Shown in pieces: positions 1-7,758 of a stretch of 64,000 nt of DNA; within the stretch, counting starts at the first letter, position 1; the number at the start of each line of letters is the position of its first letter. Origin of the DNA: Nocardioides pelophilus. GTDB lineage: Bacteria; Actinomycetota; Actinomycetes; Propionibacteriales; Nocardioidaceae. A program made the position numbers and the translations under genes. The notes under the pieces are model-generated. The model had not been told where the DNA came from and did no database searches. It was given only the letters and a program-made list of their open reading frames with translations. The stretch spans positions 1-64,000 of the forward strand of contig NZ_JACEHF010000001.1 of NCBI RefSeq assembly GCF_014180685.1, given 5' to 3'.

Positions 1-532
1 GGCGGGGACGTCCGAGCGAGGCGGCCAGGTCGGCGTAGCCCACGATGACGGCTTCCAGGCGGTCGATGCCGCTGACGATGTCGGCGAGGGCGGCGACTCC
101 GGCGGCCGTCTCAACCAGGGCCTGCACGCCGACCAGGACGCCGCGGCCGGCCTCCGCCGCGAGCCCGTCGAGCAACCTCTCGACGAAGCCGATGTCGGCT
201 CGCGACTCCACCTTCGGCACCACCACCGAGGCAGCCGGCACGTGGGCCACGACAACCTCGAGGTCACGATGGCACCACGGGGTCCGGGGAGCATTGACCC
301 TGACGGAGATCTGCGGGAGCTGCGGAGAGCCGGCCCAGTCGACCTCAGCGAGGTGGCGGCGGGCACGATCCTTGTCCCCTACGGCGACGGCGTCCTCGAG
401 GTCGATCACCACCTCGTCCGCCGCGGACTCGAGCGCCTTCTGCAGCTTGCGGTCGTCCCCGGCCGGGACGCAGAGCACCGACCGGCGCACCGGAGTCACG
501 GATCCCGTGGGGGCTGCGTTGACTGTAACCAT
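1..532 (-). CDS. CitE-like CoA ester lyase (HpcH/HpaI aldolase family), 3' truncated by window edge
   Basis: The minus-strand frame from ATG at 532 runs open to the window edge (177 codons seen). It begins MVTVNAAPTGS and contains RRSVLCVPAGDDRKLQKAL, VVIDLEDAV, RVNAP, VVPKVES and a VETAAGV segment. These are the metal- and substrate-binding landmarks of the citrate lyase beta / malyl-CoA lyase superfamily. Such enzymes cleave or form C-C bonds in 3-hydroxyacyl-CoA esters such as malyl-CoA, citramalyl-CoA or HMG-CoA; the substrate here is unknown. There is no Shine-Dalgarno, and a TAGATT -10-like box (complement 539-544) lies 6 bp before ATG, so the message may be leaderless. It is divergent from the acyl-CoA dehydrogenase at 603 across a shared operator. 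Confidence 0.85.
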   Translation of the reverse strand, partial: MVTVNAAPTGSVTPVRRSVLCVPAGDDRKLQKALESAADEVVIDLEDAVAVGDKDRARRHLAEVDWAGSPQLPQISVRVNAPRTPWCHRDLEVVVAHVPAASVVVPKVESRADIGFVERLLDGLAAEAGRGVLVGVQALVETAAGVAALADIVSGIDRLEAVIVGYADLAASLGRPR

Positions 533-538
533 TCTTTT

Positions 539-553
539 AATCTACGTTAAACT
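539..553. promoter_or_regulatory. Operator site 1 (AATCT-N5-AGATT type), divergent promoter
   Basis: AATCT-ACGTT-AAACT: left half-site perfect, right half-site matches AGATT at 3 of 5 positions. It sits between the divergent CitE-like and acyl-CoA dehydrogenase genes. Its left half plus one base, read on the minus strand, is the TAGATT -10 candidate for the CitE-like gene. TAAACT (548-553) is a -10 candidate for the rightward gene. It is the weakest of the five related sites in this island. Confidence 0.5.
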
Positions 554-602
554 ATTGAGCCTGAGCAAGCCGGCCGACACCGAGCAAAGGATGGGACCGA
601 CC

Positions 603-1760
603 ATGGCGAACCTCTCGACCGAGGAACAAGAGGTCGTCGCACTGGTGCGCGACTGGATCGACCGCACCGTCCGCGGCAAGGTCCAGGAGCTCGAACACGC
701 CAACGAGTACCCCGAAAAGTGGATCGAGCAGATGAAGGAGCTCGGCATCTACGGCCTCGCCATCCCCGAGCCCTACGGCGAGGTCGCCGTCTCGATGCCC
801 TGCTACGTCCAGGTCACCGCGGAGCTGGCGCGCGGCTGGATGAGCCTGGCCGGCGCCATGGGCGGCCACACCGTCGTCGCGAAGCTGATCCTCGCCTACG
901 GCACGGAGGAACAGAAGCAGTCCTACCTTCCCCGGATGGCGAGCGGCGAGCTGCGAGCGACGATGGCGCTCACCGAGCCCGGAGGCGGCTCGGACCTGCA
1001 GGCGATGACGACCCAGGCCCGCAAGGACGGCGACGACTACGTCGTCAACGGCTCGAAGACCTGGATCAGCAACGCCCGCCGGTCCGGACTGATCGCACTG
1101 CTGGTCAAGACCGACCCCCAGGCGCAGCCGCGACACCAGGGCGTCTCCATCCTCCTGGTCGAGCACGGGCCCGGCCTGGTCGTCTCCCGCGACCTGCCCA
1201 AGCTGGGTTACAAGGGCGTCGAGAGCTGCGAGCTGTCCTTCGACGACTTCCGCACTCCGCGCTCCTCCCTTCTCGGGGCGGCCGAGGGCGAGGGTTTCGC
1301 CCAGATGATGCGCGGGCTCGAGACCGGCCGGCTGCAGGTCGCAGCACGGGCCGTCGGTGTCGCCCAGGCCGCGTTCGACGACGCGCTCGCCTACTCCCAG
1401 GTGCGGGAGAGCTTCGGCAAGCCGATCTGGAAGCACCAGTCGATCGGCAACTACCTGGCCAACATGGCCACCAAGCTGACCGCTGCCCGCCAGCTCGTCC
1501 TATACGCCGCCGAGAAGTACGAATCGGGCGAGCGCTGCGACATGGAGGCAGGGATGGCGAAGCTGTACGCCTCCGAGGTCGGCATGGAGATCGCCCTGGA
1601 CGCCGTGCGGATCCATGGTGGCTACGGCTACTCGACCGAGTACGACGTCGAGCGCTACTTCCGCGACGCGCCGCTCATGATCGTGGGCGAAGGCACCAAC
1701 GAGATCCAGCGCAACGTGATCGCCGGACAGCTGGTCCGGCGCGGCGGCCTCGACCGGTGA
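603..1760 (+). CDS. Acyl-CoA dehydrogenase
   Basis: A 385-aa FAD-dependent acyl-CoA dehydrogenase introducing an alpha,beta double bond in an acyl-CoA; the acyl substrate is not deducible. The full three-domain fold length is present. Landmarks are MALTEPGGGSD (FAD/substrate loop), WISNARR, RESFGKPIWKHQ, the IHGGYGY helix and IVGEGTNEIQ, which carries the Glu that acts as base in MCAD-type enzymes. I chose ATG 603 (MANLSTEEQE); the open frame extends further upstream but that part would be non-homologous and would cross the promoter. The TetR gene follows 34 bp downstream and is probably cotranscribed, so the regulator may control its own synthesis through site 1. Confidence 0.93.
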   Translation: MANLSTEEQEVVALVRDWIDRTVRGKVQELEHANEYPEKWIEQMKELGIYGLAIPEPYGEVAVSMPCYVQVTAELARGWMSLAGAMGGHTVVAKLILAYGTEEQKQSYLPRMASGELRATMALTEPGGGSDLQAMTTQARKDGDDYVVNGSKTWISNARRSGLIALLVKTDPQAQPRHQGVSILLVEHGPGLVVSRDLPKLGYKGVESCELSFDDFRTPRSSLLGAAEGEGFAQMMRGLETGRLQVAARAVGVAQAAFDDALAYSQVRESFGKPIWKHQSIGNYLANMATKLTAARQLVLYAAEKYESGERCDMEAGMAKLYASEVGMEIALDAVRIHGGYGYSTEYDVERYFRDAPLMIVGEGTNEIQRNVIAGQLVRRGGLDR

Positions 1761-1794
1761 CTTCGTGGCCTCGGTCGACGAATAGGATCCCGAC

Positions 1795-2442
1795 ATGGCC
1801 AAGACTTCGAGGAGCCCGGTCCTCGCGACGGCGGACAGCCGCAAGGACCTCGACAAGAAGTCGGCACGCACGCGGGTCCGGATCCTCGACGCGGCGGCGC
1901 GGGTGCTCAGCACCAAGGGCTACGGCGGCCTGCGCCTGAGTGACGTCGCCGAGGTCGCCGAGCTGCAGGCACCGGCGATCTACTACTACTTCCCCTCGCG
2001 TGAGGACCTGATCGAAGAGGTCATGTGGGTCGGCCTCGCCGACATGAGGGCCCACCTGGTCGCCGAGCTCGACAAGGCCCCCGACGACTCCACCGCGATG
2101 GACTGCATCCTCATCGCCGTCGAGGCACACCTGCGCCACGAACTCGAGATCTCCGACTACACGACCGCGGCGATCCGCAACTCCGGGCAGGTGCCGGACA
2201 AGATCCGGGAGCGCCAGCAGGTCGAGGAGAAGAAATACGGCGCGATCTGGCGCGGCCTGGTCGTGCGCGCCGCCGAGGAGGGACAGCTCCGCGAGGACCT
2301 GGACCTCTACGTCGCCCAGATGCTCATCATGGGCACCGTGAACTGGGCGGCCGAGTGGTGGCAGCCCGGTCGGGTGGCCATGGACCGGGTCGTGGCCAAC
2401 GCGCAGTCCTTCATCCGCCACGCACTGGCACCGACCGACTGA
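1795..2442 (+). CDS. TetR/AcrR family regulator, proposed master repressor of the island
   Basis: A 215-aa one-component regulator. The N-terminal helix-turn-helix (about residues 22-68) reads RVRILDAAARVLSTKGYGG, then LSDVAEVAEL and IYYYFPSREDLIEEV, a classical TetR DNA-binding domain. The C-terminal half is helical and Trp-rich (NWAAEWWQPGR), like TetR members that bind acyl-CoA or similar hydrophobic ligands. It is the only regulator among some 28 catabolic genes here, and five matching inverted repeats lie in front of their transcription units. I therefore infer that it binds AATCT-N5-AGATT and is released by a CoA thioester of the pathway substrate. The TetR call is secure; regulon and ligand are inference. 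Confidence 0.93.
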   Translation: MAKTSRSPVLATADSRKDLDKKSARTRVRILDAAARVLSTKGYGGLRLSDVAEVAELQAPAIYYYFPSREDLIEEVMWVGLADMRAHLVAELDKAPDDSTAMDCILIAVEAHLRHELEISDYTTAAIRNSGQVPDKIRERQQVEEKKYGAIWRGLVVRAAEEGQLREDLDLYVAQMLIMGTVNWAAEWWQPGRVAMDRVVANAQSFIRHALAPTD

Positions 2443-2458
2443 CCCCGCCGCCCTGTGG

Positions 2459-3739
2459 TCAGCCAGCTGCGGCTGCGGCCTTCTGCCGTGCCAGCTCGCG
2501 CCGCTTCTCCGCGAACACCAGCGCGTCGGCCCAGCTGCCGCGCTTCATGATCTGCCCGCGGTACTTCATGATCTCCCCCTGGCCGTTGACCGTCAGCGCA
2601 CCGATCAGCCGGTCGCTGCGACGGTAGAGCGCGACCCAGCGCGAGCCGCCGTCCGGGTCGCCGTCGACGAGGAGCACCTCGTCGGCGTCAGGAGAGCCGA
2701 CGAACTGGATCCGCACGTCGTACCAGTCGGACCAGAAGTAGGGCACCGTGCCGTAGGGGCGTGCGTGCTCGGGGTCGAGGGCGTTGCGGGCAGCGGCAGC
2801 GCCCTGCTCGGCCGCCGCGGTCCAGTTCTCCATCCGCTGCCGCTCGCCGAGGAGCGGGTTGACCCAGTTGGCCACGTCGCCGGCGGCGTAGACGCCGGGC
2901 ACCCCGGTCCACAGGTTCTCGTCGCACACGATGCCGTTGTCCAGCGTCAGCCCGGAGCCCGCGAGCCAGCCGACCGACGGAACGACGCCGATGCCGACCA
3001 CGACGAGATCGGCCGGGATCGTGGTGCCGTCCTCGAGGACGACCCGCTCCACGCGGCCGTCGCCCTCGATCGCGCGCACGCCGGTGCCGCAGCGAAGGGT
3101 GGTCCCGTTGCGCTCGTGGAGCGCCGCGATCGCGGCGCCCATCTCGCGGCCGGTGGCTCGGACCAGGGGCGTGGGAAGTGCCTCCACGATGGTCGCCTCG
3201 AGACCGCGCTTGCGGGCGGTCGCGGCGACCTCGGATCCGATGAAACCGGCGCCGACGACTACTGTCCGAGCGCCCGCCTCGAGCGCCTCCCGCACGGCGA
3301 TGGAGTCGTCGAGGGTGCGCAACGCGTGGACGCCGGCCAGGCCCTCGACCCCGGGCAGCATCCGCGGCTGCGCGCCCGTCGCGATCACCAGGGCGTCATA
3401 CGCGACCTCCTCGTCGCCGACCAGCACGACGCGACGATCGGTGTCGAGCCCCGAGGCGGGGACACCGAGACGGAGTTCGACGCCGAGCTCGCACATCGTC
3501 TCCGCGGTGCGGAAGTACGGCGGCGGCGCGAGCCCCTCCCCAGCGACGGCCCTGTCGAGGAACGCCTTGGAGAGCGGCGGCCTGTCGTAGGGCAGGTGCG
3601 GCTCCGCGCCGACCAGCACGATCTCGCCGTCGAACCCGGCCTTGCGCGCGGCCTCCACCGCCCGGAGCCCGGCGAGGGAGGCTCCGACGACGACGAGGCG
3701 CCGCGGCTGGGTCGGGAGCCGGCTCGTGGAGTCGACCAT
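2459..3739 (-). CDS. Ferredoxin reductase, FAD/NAD(P)H-dependent (glutathione-reductase type)
   Basis: A 426-aa flavoprotein of the rubredoxin/putidaredoxin reductase family, which passes electrons from NAD(P)H to a small ferredoxin. Two dinucleotide-binding motifs are visible: LVVVGASLAGLRAVEAARKA near the N-terminus for FAD and VVVGAGFIGSEVAA mid-protein for NAD(P). VYAAGDVAN is the C-terminal FAD motif. ATG 3739 lies 2 bp after the ferredoxin stop; a TTG at 3745, overlapping that stop, is an alternative start. Being directly downstream of the ferredoxin gene, the pair forms a complete electron chain, most likely for the Rieske dioxygenase encoded at 13.1-14.9 kb or for a P450. Confidence 0.92.
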   Translation of the reverse strand: MVDSTSRLPTQPRRLVVVGASLAGLRAVEAARKAGFDGEIVLVGAEPHLPYDRPPLSKAFLDRAVAGEGLAPPPYFRTAETMCELGVELRLGVPASGLDTDRRVVLVGDEEVAYDALVIATGAQPRMLPGVEGLAGVHALRTLDDSIAVREALEAGARTVVVGAGFIGSEVAATARKRGLEATIVEALPTPLVRATGREMGAAIAALHERNGTTLRCGTGVRAIEGDGRVERVVLEDGTTIPADLVVVGIGVVPSVGWLAGSGLTLDNGIVCDENLWTGVPGVYAAGDVANWVNPLLGERQRMENWTAAAEQGAAAARNALDPEHARPYGTVPYFWSDWYDVRIQFVGSPDADEVLLVDGDPDGGSRWVALYRRSDRLIGALTVNGQGEIMKYRGQIMKRGSWADALVFAEKRRELARQKAAAAAG

Positions 3740-3741
3740 CG

Positions 3742-3933
3742 TCAACGCTCGATGCTCAGGGCTTCGGTCGGGCAGCCGGCAACGGCCTCCTCGACGGCCT
3801 GGAGCTCGTCCGGGGCGATGTCCTCCTTGAGCAGCTCGAGGTCACCGTCGTCGTTGACCTCGAAGAAGTCGGGCGCGAGCGACTCGCAGATGCCCAGACC
3901 GGTGCACTTGCCGTAGTCGACGACACACTTCAT
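3742..3933 (-). CDS. [3Fe-4S]-type ferredoxin
   Basis: A 63-aa ferredoxin. Cluster ligands are Cys10, Cys16 and Cys54 (C54 followed by Pro). The position where a 4Fe ferredoxin would have its second Cys (residue 13) is Leu, which predicts a [3Fe-4S] cluster. Acidic patches (NDDGDLELL, EDIAPDE) are typical of actinobacterial P450 ferredoxins. Some actinobacterial Rieske dioxygenases, such as phenanthrene dioxygenase PhdABCD of Nocardioides sp. KP7, also use this ferredoxin type with a reductase of the neighbouring class. That supports assignment to the dioxygenase of this island, but the link is inferred. Confidence 0.93.
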   Translation of the reverse strand: MKCVVDYGKCTGLGICESLAPDFFEVNDDGDLELLKEDIAPDELQAVEEAVAGCPTEALSIER

Positions 3934-3961
3934 AGTTCTCCACCTTCTCTGACTTGTTGAC

Positions 3962-5296
3962 TCAGACGTGCTGGGAGGCCCGGGCCGGAGCGTGCTCGGC
4001 CACGATCTTGCCCACGACGATCTCGGCCGTCTCCGCACACGCGGTCGTCCCCCCGTTGGCGTACTCCTTGACGGCGTCGCCGACGTTCCACAGGCCGGTG
4101 AACGGCGTGTCGTGGGACATGTCGAAGCCGGAGACGGCGCGCTGCGGCGGCCACCCGTCGCGCGTGGTCACCTTGCTGAGGATGCGGGCCTGCTCGTCGA
4201 AGCCCGGGATCGTCTCCCGCAGGTCCTCGAGCAGCAGGGCGTACTCGGCCTCCTCGTCGAAGTCGCCGACCGACGGCTTCGGTACCGCGGTGCCGACGTA
4301 GAGGTGCCAGCCCTCGGGCGCCATCTCCGGGCAGCTGTCGGTGAAGTTGGCGATGTAGGCCAGGCGACGCGAGGTGGCGAAGCTGAGCATCCCGGGGGCC
4401 TCGACCAGCCGCTCCCGGCTGGCGAAGTTGACCGTGATCATCGCCGTGGGGCGGTCGTTGCTCTTGACGGTCTCGCGGAAGTCGGCCGGCACCTCGGCCT
4501 CACCGAGCAGCTCCAGCGTCGCGGCCGGGCCGACGTCGCTCACCACCACCGGGGCGCTGACCGTCGCGCCGCCGGCGAGCACGACGCCCGTGACACGGTC
4601 GCCGTCGAGGAGGATCCGCTCGACCTCGGTCGAGAGGCGGACCTCGCCCCCGTCGCGCTCGATCGCCGCCGCCAGTGCCCTCCAGAGGCCGATCGTGCCC
4701 TCGGGGTGGAAGCCGAACCGCTTGAACGCGCTCTTGCGCGTGAAGTAGGTGAGGAACACCCGCGCCGGCAGGTCCTCCGAGCCGACGGCGAAGACCGACG
4801 CCGCCATGTTGCGGAAGATGCCGTGCACCCCCTCGTTCCTGGTGTACCTCGACACCCAGTCCGCCAGGCTCAGCTCGTCCTCGGGGAGCGCGTCGTCGTC
4901 CTTGCGAGCCGCGCCGATCCCGCTGACCAGCTTGGCGCCCTGACGGGTGAGCTTCTGCAGCAGGAAGCCCCAGCCACCGCCGGTCACGTCCACGTCCTTG
5001 CCCTTGATGCGGTAGAGGATCGGCGGACTGGGCTCGCGGATCTCCCACGGGACGTCGAGCTCGCGGCAGGAGCGCTCGGTGACGCCCCCGCACTCGATGA
5101 CGATCGCGCCGTCGTTGACCTTGAACCCGTCGATCTCGGTCGTCGACGCGCGGCCACCGACCTTGTCGAGCCTCTCGAGGACGAGGGTCCGGTAGCCCTG
5201 GTGCTGCAGGCGAGCGGCGGTGAAGAGCCCGCCGGCGCCGGCGCCGATGACGATGACGTCGTACGTCGCGTCGCCCGTGGGGGTGTGGTCGGTCAT
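3962..5296 (-). CDS. Phytoene-desaturase-like FAD-dependent oxidoreductase
   Basis: A 444-aa flavoprotein. The N-terminal Rossmann motif is VIVIGAGAGGLFTAARLQ, followed by LVLERLDKVGGRAST, the GGR signature of the amine oxidase / phytoene desaturase superfamily. A C-terminal FAD motif (GLWNVGDAVKEYANGG) closes the fold. These enzymes dehydrogenate or isomerise C-C bonds in hydrophobic substrates. Carotenoid neighbours (phytoene synthase, cyclase) are absent, so carotenoid synthesis is unlikely; a role on the pathway substrate, for example ring dehydrogenation, is a guess. ATG 5296 has AGGAGA upstream; GTG 5299 directly before it is the alternative start. Confidence 0.8.
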   Translation of the reverse strand: MTDHTPTGDATYDVIVIGAGAGGLFTAARLQHQGYRTLVLERLDKVGGRASTTEIDGFKVNDGAIVIECGGVTERSCRELDVPWEIREPSPPILYRIKGKDVDVTGGGWGFLLQKLTRQGAKLVSGIGAARKDDDALPEDELSLADWVSRYTRNEGVHGIFRNMAASVFAVGSEDLPARVFLTYFTRKSAFKRFGFHPEGTIGLWRALAAAIERDGGEVRLSTEVERILLDGDRVTGVVLAGGATVSAPVVVSDVGPAATLELLGEAEVPADFRETVKSNDRPTAMITVNFASRERLVEAPGMLSFATSRRLAYIANFTDSCPEMAPEGWHLYVGTAVPKPSVGDFDEEAEYALLLEDLRETIPGFDEQARILSKVTTRDGWPPQRAVSGFDMSHDTPFTGLWNVGDAVKEYANGGTTACAETAEIVVGKIVAEHAPARASQHV

Positions 5297-5311
5297 CACT
5301 GTGTCTCCTGA

Positions 5312-6481
5312 TCAGTACGAGCGCGGCAGGCCGAGGGAGGTCTGCGCGACGAAGTTGAGGACCATCTCCCGGCTGACCGGGGCCGTGCGCATGAGGCGGG
5401 TGACGAACCACAGCTCGGACAGGCCGTACTCGTGGGAGAGGCCGTTGCCGCCGTGGACCTGGATCGCCTGGTCCAGCGCCTTGAGTGCTGCCTCGGCACC
5501 CACGAACTTCGCGATGTTGGCCGCCTCGGCGACCCCGGCGTCACCCTCGTCGTAGAGGACGGCGGCGTGCTGGGTGGCCAGGCGGGCGACCTCGACGTCG
5601 ATGTGCGCGGCTGCGAGCGGGTGCGCGACACCCTGGTGCTGCCCGATCGGGACCGACCAGACCTGGCGGGTCTTCGCGTACTCCGACGCCTTCTCGATCG
5701 CGTAGCGGCCGACACCGGTGGTGATCGCTCCGACCAGGATCCGCTCCGGGTTCAGCGCGGCGAAGACGTGACGCAGCCCCTGCCCGGCCTCACCGACCAG
5801 CGAGTCGGGTCCGACGCGCACGTCGTCGAGGAACACGCTGAACTGCTTGTCCGGGGACACGATCGACGTCGGGATCTTCTGGTAGCTCAGCCCTGGGGCA
5901 TCGGTCGGGACGACGAAGATCGAGAGTCGCTTCTTCTCCGGCGTGGAGAGCTCCTCGTCGCGGGCGACCAGCAGGATCGCGTCGCACTGGTCGACCGCGG
6001 AGATGTAGTACTTCGACCCGCTGATCCGCCACCCGTCGCCGTCTCGGCGGGCCATGGTGGCGACCTCGTGGCTGTTCGAGCCGGCGTCGGGCTCGGTGAG
6101 GCCGAAAGCGATCTTCCGCGTGCCGTCGGCGATGCCCGGGAGCCACTCCTGCTTCAGCTCCTCGGAGGCGTGGGCCGCGAGGACCGACCCGATCATCGCC
6201 GGGGAGATCACCCACACCAGCATCGGCATCCCGTGCGCCGCGAGCTCCTCGACGACGACGACGGCGTCCTGCATGCCACCGCCGCCGCCGCCGTGCTCCT
6301 CGGGCAGGTGGACGCCCAGCAGGCCCGCCTTGCCGAGCTCGCTCCAGAGCTCGGTGACGTCCTCCCCGGCGTGTGATCGCTCGAGGAAGTACTTCTGGTC
6401 GTAGCGGGCGCAGATCTTCGCGACGCTCTCGCGGATGGCGCGGTGGTCCTCGGTGTCGCGGATGAGTCCGGGCACGGTCAC
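5312..6481 (-). CDS. Acyl-CoA dehydrogenase family protein, atypical C-terminus
   Basis: A 389-aa acyl-CoA dehydrogenase. Recognisable are LGVHLPEEHGGGGGGMQD, FGLTEPDAGSNSHEV (FAD loop), QVWSVPIGQHQGVAHPLA and IQVHGGNGLSHEY. The C-terminal segment that normally reads Y/GEGT-EIQ is replaced by LMRTAPVSREMVLNFV, so the catalytic Glu of MCAD-type enzymes is missing. The base may sit elsewhere, or the protein may be a partner subunit or catalyse another reaction. The GTG start at 6481 overlaps the stop of the preceding gene by 4 bp (GTGA), indicating translational coupling to the SnoaL-crotonase fusion. Confidence 0.88.
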   Translation of the reverse strand: MTVPGLIRDTEDHRAIRESVAKICARYDQKYFLERSHAGEDVTELWSELGKAGLLGVHLPEEHGGGGGGMQDAVVVVEELAAHGMPMLVWVISPAMIGSVLAAHASEELKQEWLPGIADGTRKIAFGLTEPDAGSNSHEVATMARRDGDGWRISGSKYYISAVDQCDAILLVARDEELSTPEKKRLSIFVVPTDAPGLSYQKIPTSIVSPDKQFSVFLDDVRVGPDSLVGEAGQGLRHVFAALNPERILVGAITTGVGRYAIEKASEYAKTRQVWSVPIGQHQGVAHPLAAAHIDVEVARLATQHAAVLYDEGDAGVAEAANIAKFVGAEAALKALDQAIQVHGGNGLSHEYGLSELWFVTRLMRTAPVSREMVLNFVAQTSLGLPRSY

Positions 6482-7698
6482 TTCCCTTCGAAGGCGGGGC
6501 GTCGCCGGACGAGGAAGGCCTCGACTGCGGCTCGGGCGTCGTCAGTGCGGCCGGTGGCGGCAAGCGCCTCGATCTCGGCATGCAGCTGCTCGGGCAGGCT
6601 GCGGTCCCAGGACTGGCGCAGCAGCGCGCGCATCTGGGCGAAGGCACGGGTGGGCCCCTCGGCCAGGCCGCGCGCCAGCTCCGCACCGCGCGCCCGGGCC
6701 TCGTCGGTCGGGACGACCTCGTTGACCAGGCCCCAGTCGAGCCCCTCCGCGGCCGTGATCGGCTCGTTGGTGAGGTAGGCCCGCGCGGCGCGGGCGGGAC
6801 CGATCCGCCGGGGCAGGTGCCAGGTGCCGCCACCGTCACCGCTGAGGCCGAGCGCCGCGAACGCGGTCACGAACCGGGTGTCCTCCGCTGCGACGACGAG
6901 GTCGGCGGCGTAGACCAGGCCGAGCCCGCCGCCCACGACCGACCCGTGGGCCACGGTCACGATCGGGGCGTCGAGGCCGGCGAGGACCTCGAGGGCGAGG
7001 TGGAAGGGAGTGACCATCTGGCGCAGTGTGTGACCGAGGTCCGCAGGACCCTCGCGGCCCGGTCGGGCGAAGGCGGCGATGTCGCCGCCCACGGTGAGGT
7101 CTGTGCCGTCGCCGCAGACCAGGACAGCGCGCACGCTGCCGTCACGGGCGATGCGGAGTGCCGCCACGAGGAGCTCGTCGGCGAGCTGCTGGTCGATGGC
7201 GTTGCGAGCGTCGGGACGGTTCAGGCAAAGAGTGGCAACGCCGTCCGCGACCGTCAGTCCCACGGACGTCAAGGGGGCCTCGTCCGCCAGCGCGTCGACG
7301 AAGGCCATCGAGTCCGTAACCTGCGTGAGCCCGGAGATGAGGTCGCCGCGGAACGTGAAGTCGTGGATGAACCACGCATCGACCGGCGCTCCCGCGACAC
7401 GGGACCTGCCCTGGTAGGCGCCGGTCACGTGGAGACGGTCGCCCTCCAGACGGCTGAAGGACTCGGGGACGGGTCGGACCCGCCAGTGCTTGCCGATCAT
7501 GAACCAGACGTCGCGGATCATCGCCGCGGCGCCGTGGTGCTCACCTCCGATGCCGAAGGGGAGCCCGGGCGTGACCCGACCGACGAAGTCCGTGGTGAGC
7601 AACGCCCCGATCGCCGTCTCGTCCCCCACGGCGAGGGCGGCATACAGGCGCTCGACCCGGGCGCGCAGCTGCGGCGTCGACGTCGGCTCGGTGATCAC
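6478..7698 (-). CDS. SnoaL-like domain fused to enoyl-CoA hydratase/isomerase (crotonase)
   Basis: A 406-aa two-domain protein. Residues about 1-145 look like a SnoaL/NTF2-type cone fold (RLYAALAVGDETAIGALL, WFMIGKHW, WFIHDFTFRGDLIS), found in small polyketide cyclases and hydratases. Residues about 150-406 are a crotonase: LCLNRPDARNAID, TVGGDIAAF and VVGGGLGLVYAADLVVAAE. Both Glu residues of classical enoyl-CoA hydratase are replaced, whereas SGDGGGTWHLPR retains the Asp-bearing loop of isomerase-type crotonases such as PaaG. An isomerase role is therefore more likely than hydration. The start is GTG 7698 with no Shine-Dalgarno; a TATATT -10 box ends 7 bp upstream, so the message is probably leaderless. 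Confidence 0.85.
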   Translation of the reverse strand: MITEPTSTPQLRARVERLYAALAVGDETAIGALLTTDFVGRVTPGLPFGIGGEHHGAAAMIRDVWFMIGKHWRVRPVPESFSRLEGDRLHVTGAYQGRSRVAGAPVDAWFIHDFTFRGDLISGLTQVTDSMAFVDALADEAPLTSVGLTVADGVATLCLNRPDARNAIDQQLADELLVAALRIARDGSVRAVLVCGDGTDLTVGGDIAAFARPGREGPADLGHTLRQMVTPFHLALEVLAGLDAPIVTVAHGSVVGGGLGLVYAADLVVAAEDTRFVTAFAALGLSGDGGGTWHLPRRIGPARAARAYLTNEPITAAEGLDWGLVNEVVPTDEARARGAELARGLAEGPTRAFAQMRALLRQSWDRSLPEQLHAEIEALAATGRTDDARAAVEAFLVRRRPAFEGK

Positions 7699-7700
7699 AA

Positions 7701-7715
7701 AATTGAATATAGATT
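7701..7715. promoter_or_regulatory. Operator site 2 overlapping a leaderless-type promoter
   Basis: AATTG-AATAT-AGATT: right half-site perfect, left half 3 of 5. The minus-strand -10 candidate TATATT (complement 7706-7711) lies inside it, and GTG 7698 begins 7 bp after that box, so transcription would start at or next to the start codon. Bound repressor would cover the -10 element of the 7698-2459 operon. Confidence 0.5.
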
Positions 7716-7758
7716 AAATACCGCGAAGATGCCAGAGCGGCGTCCGGTGACCACGCGC

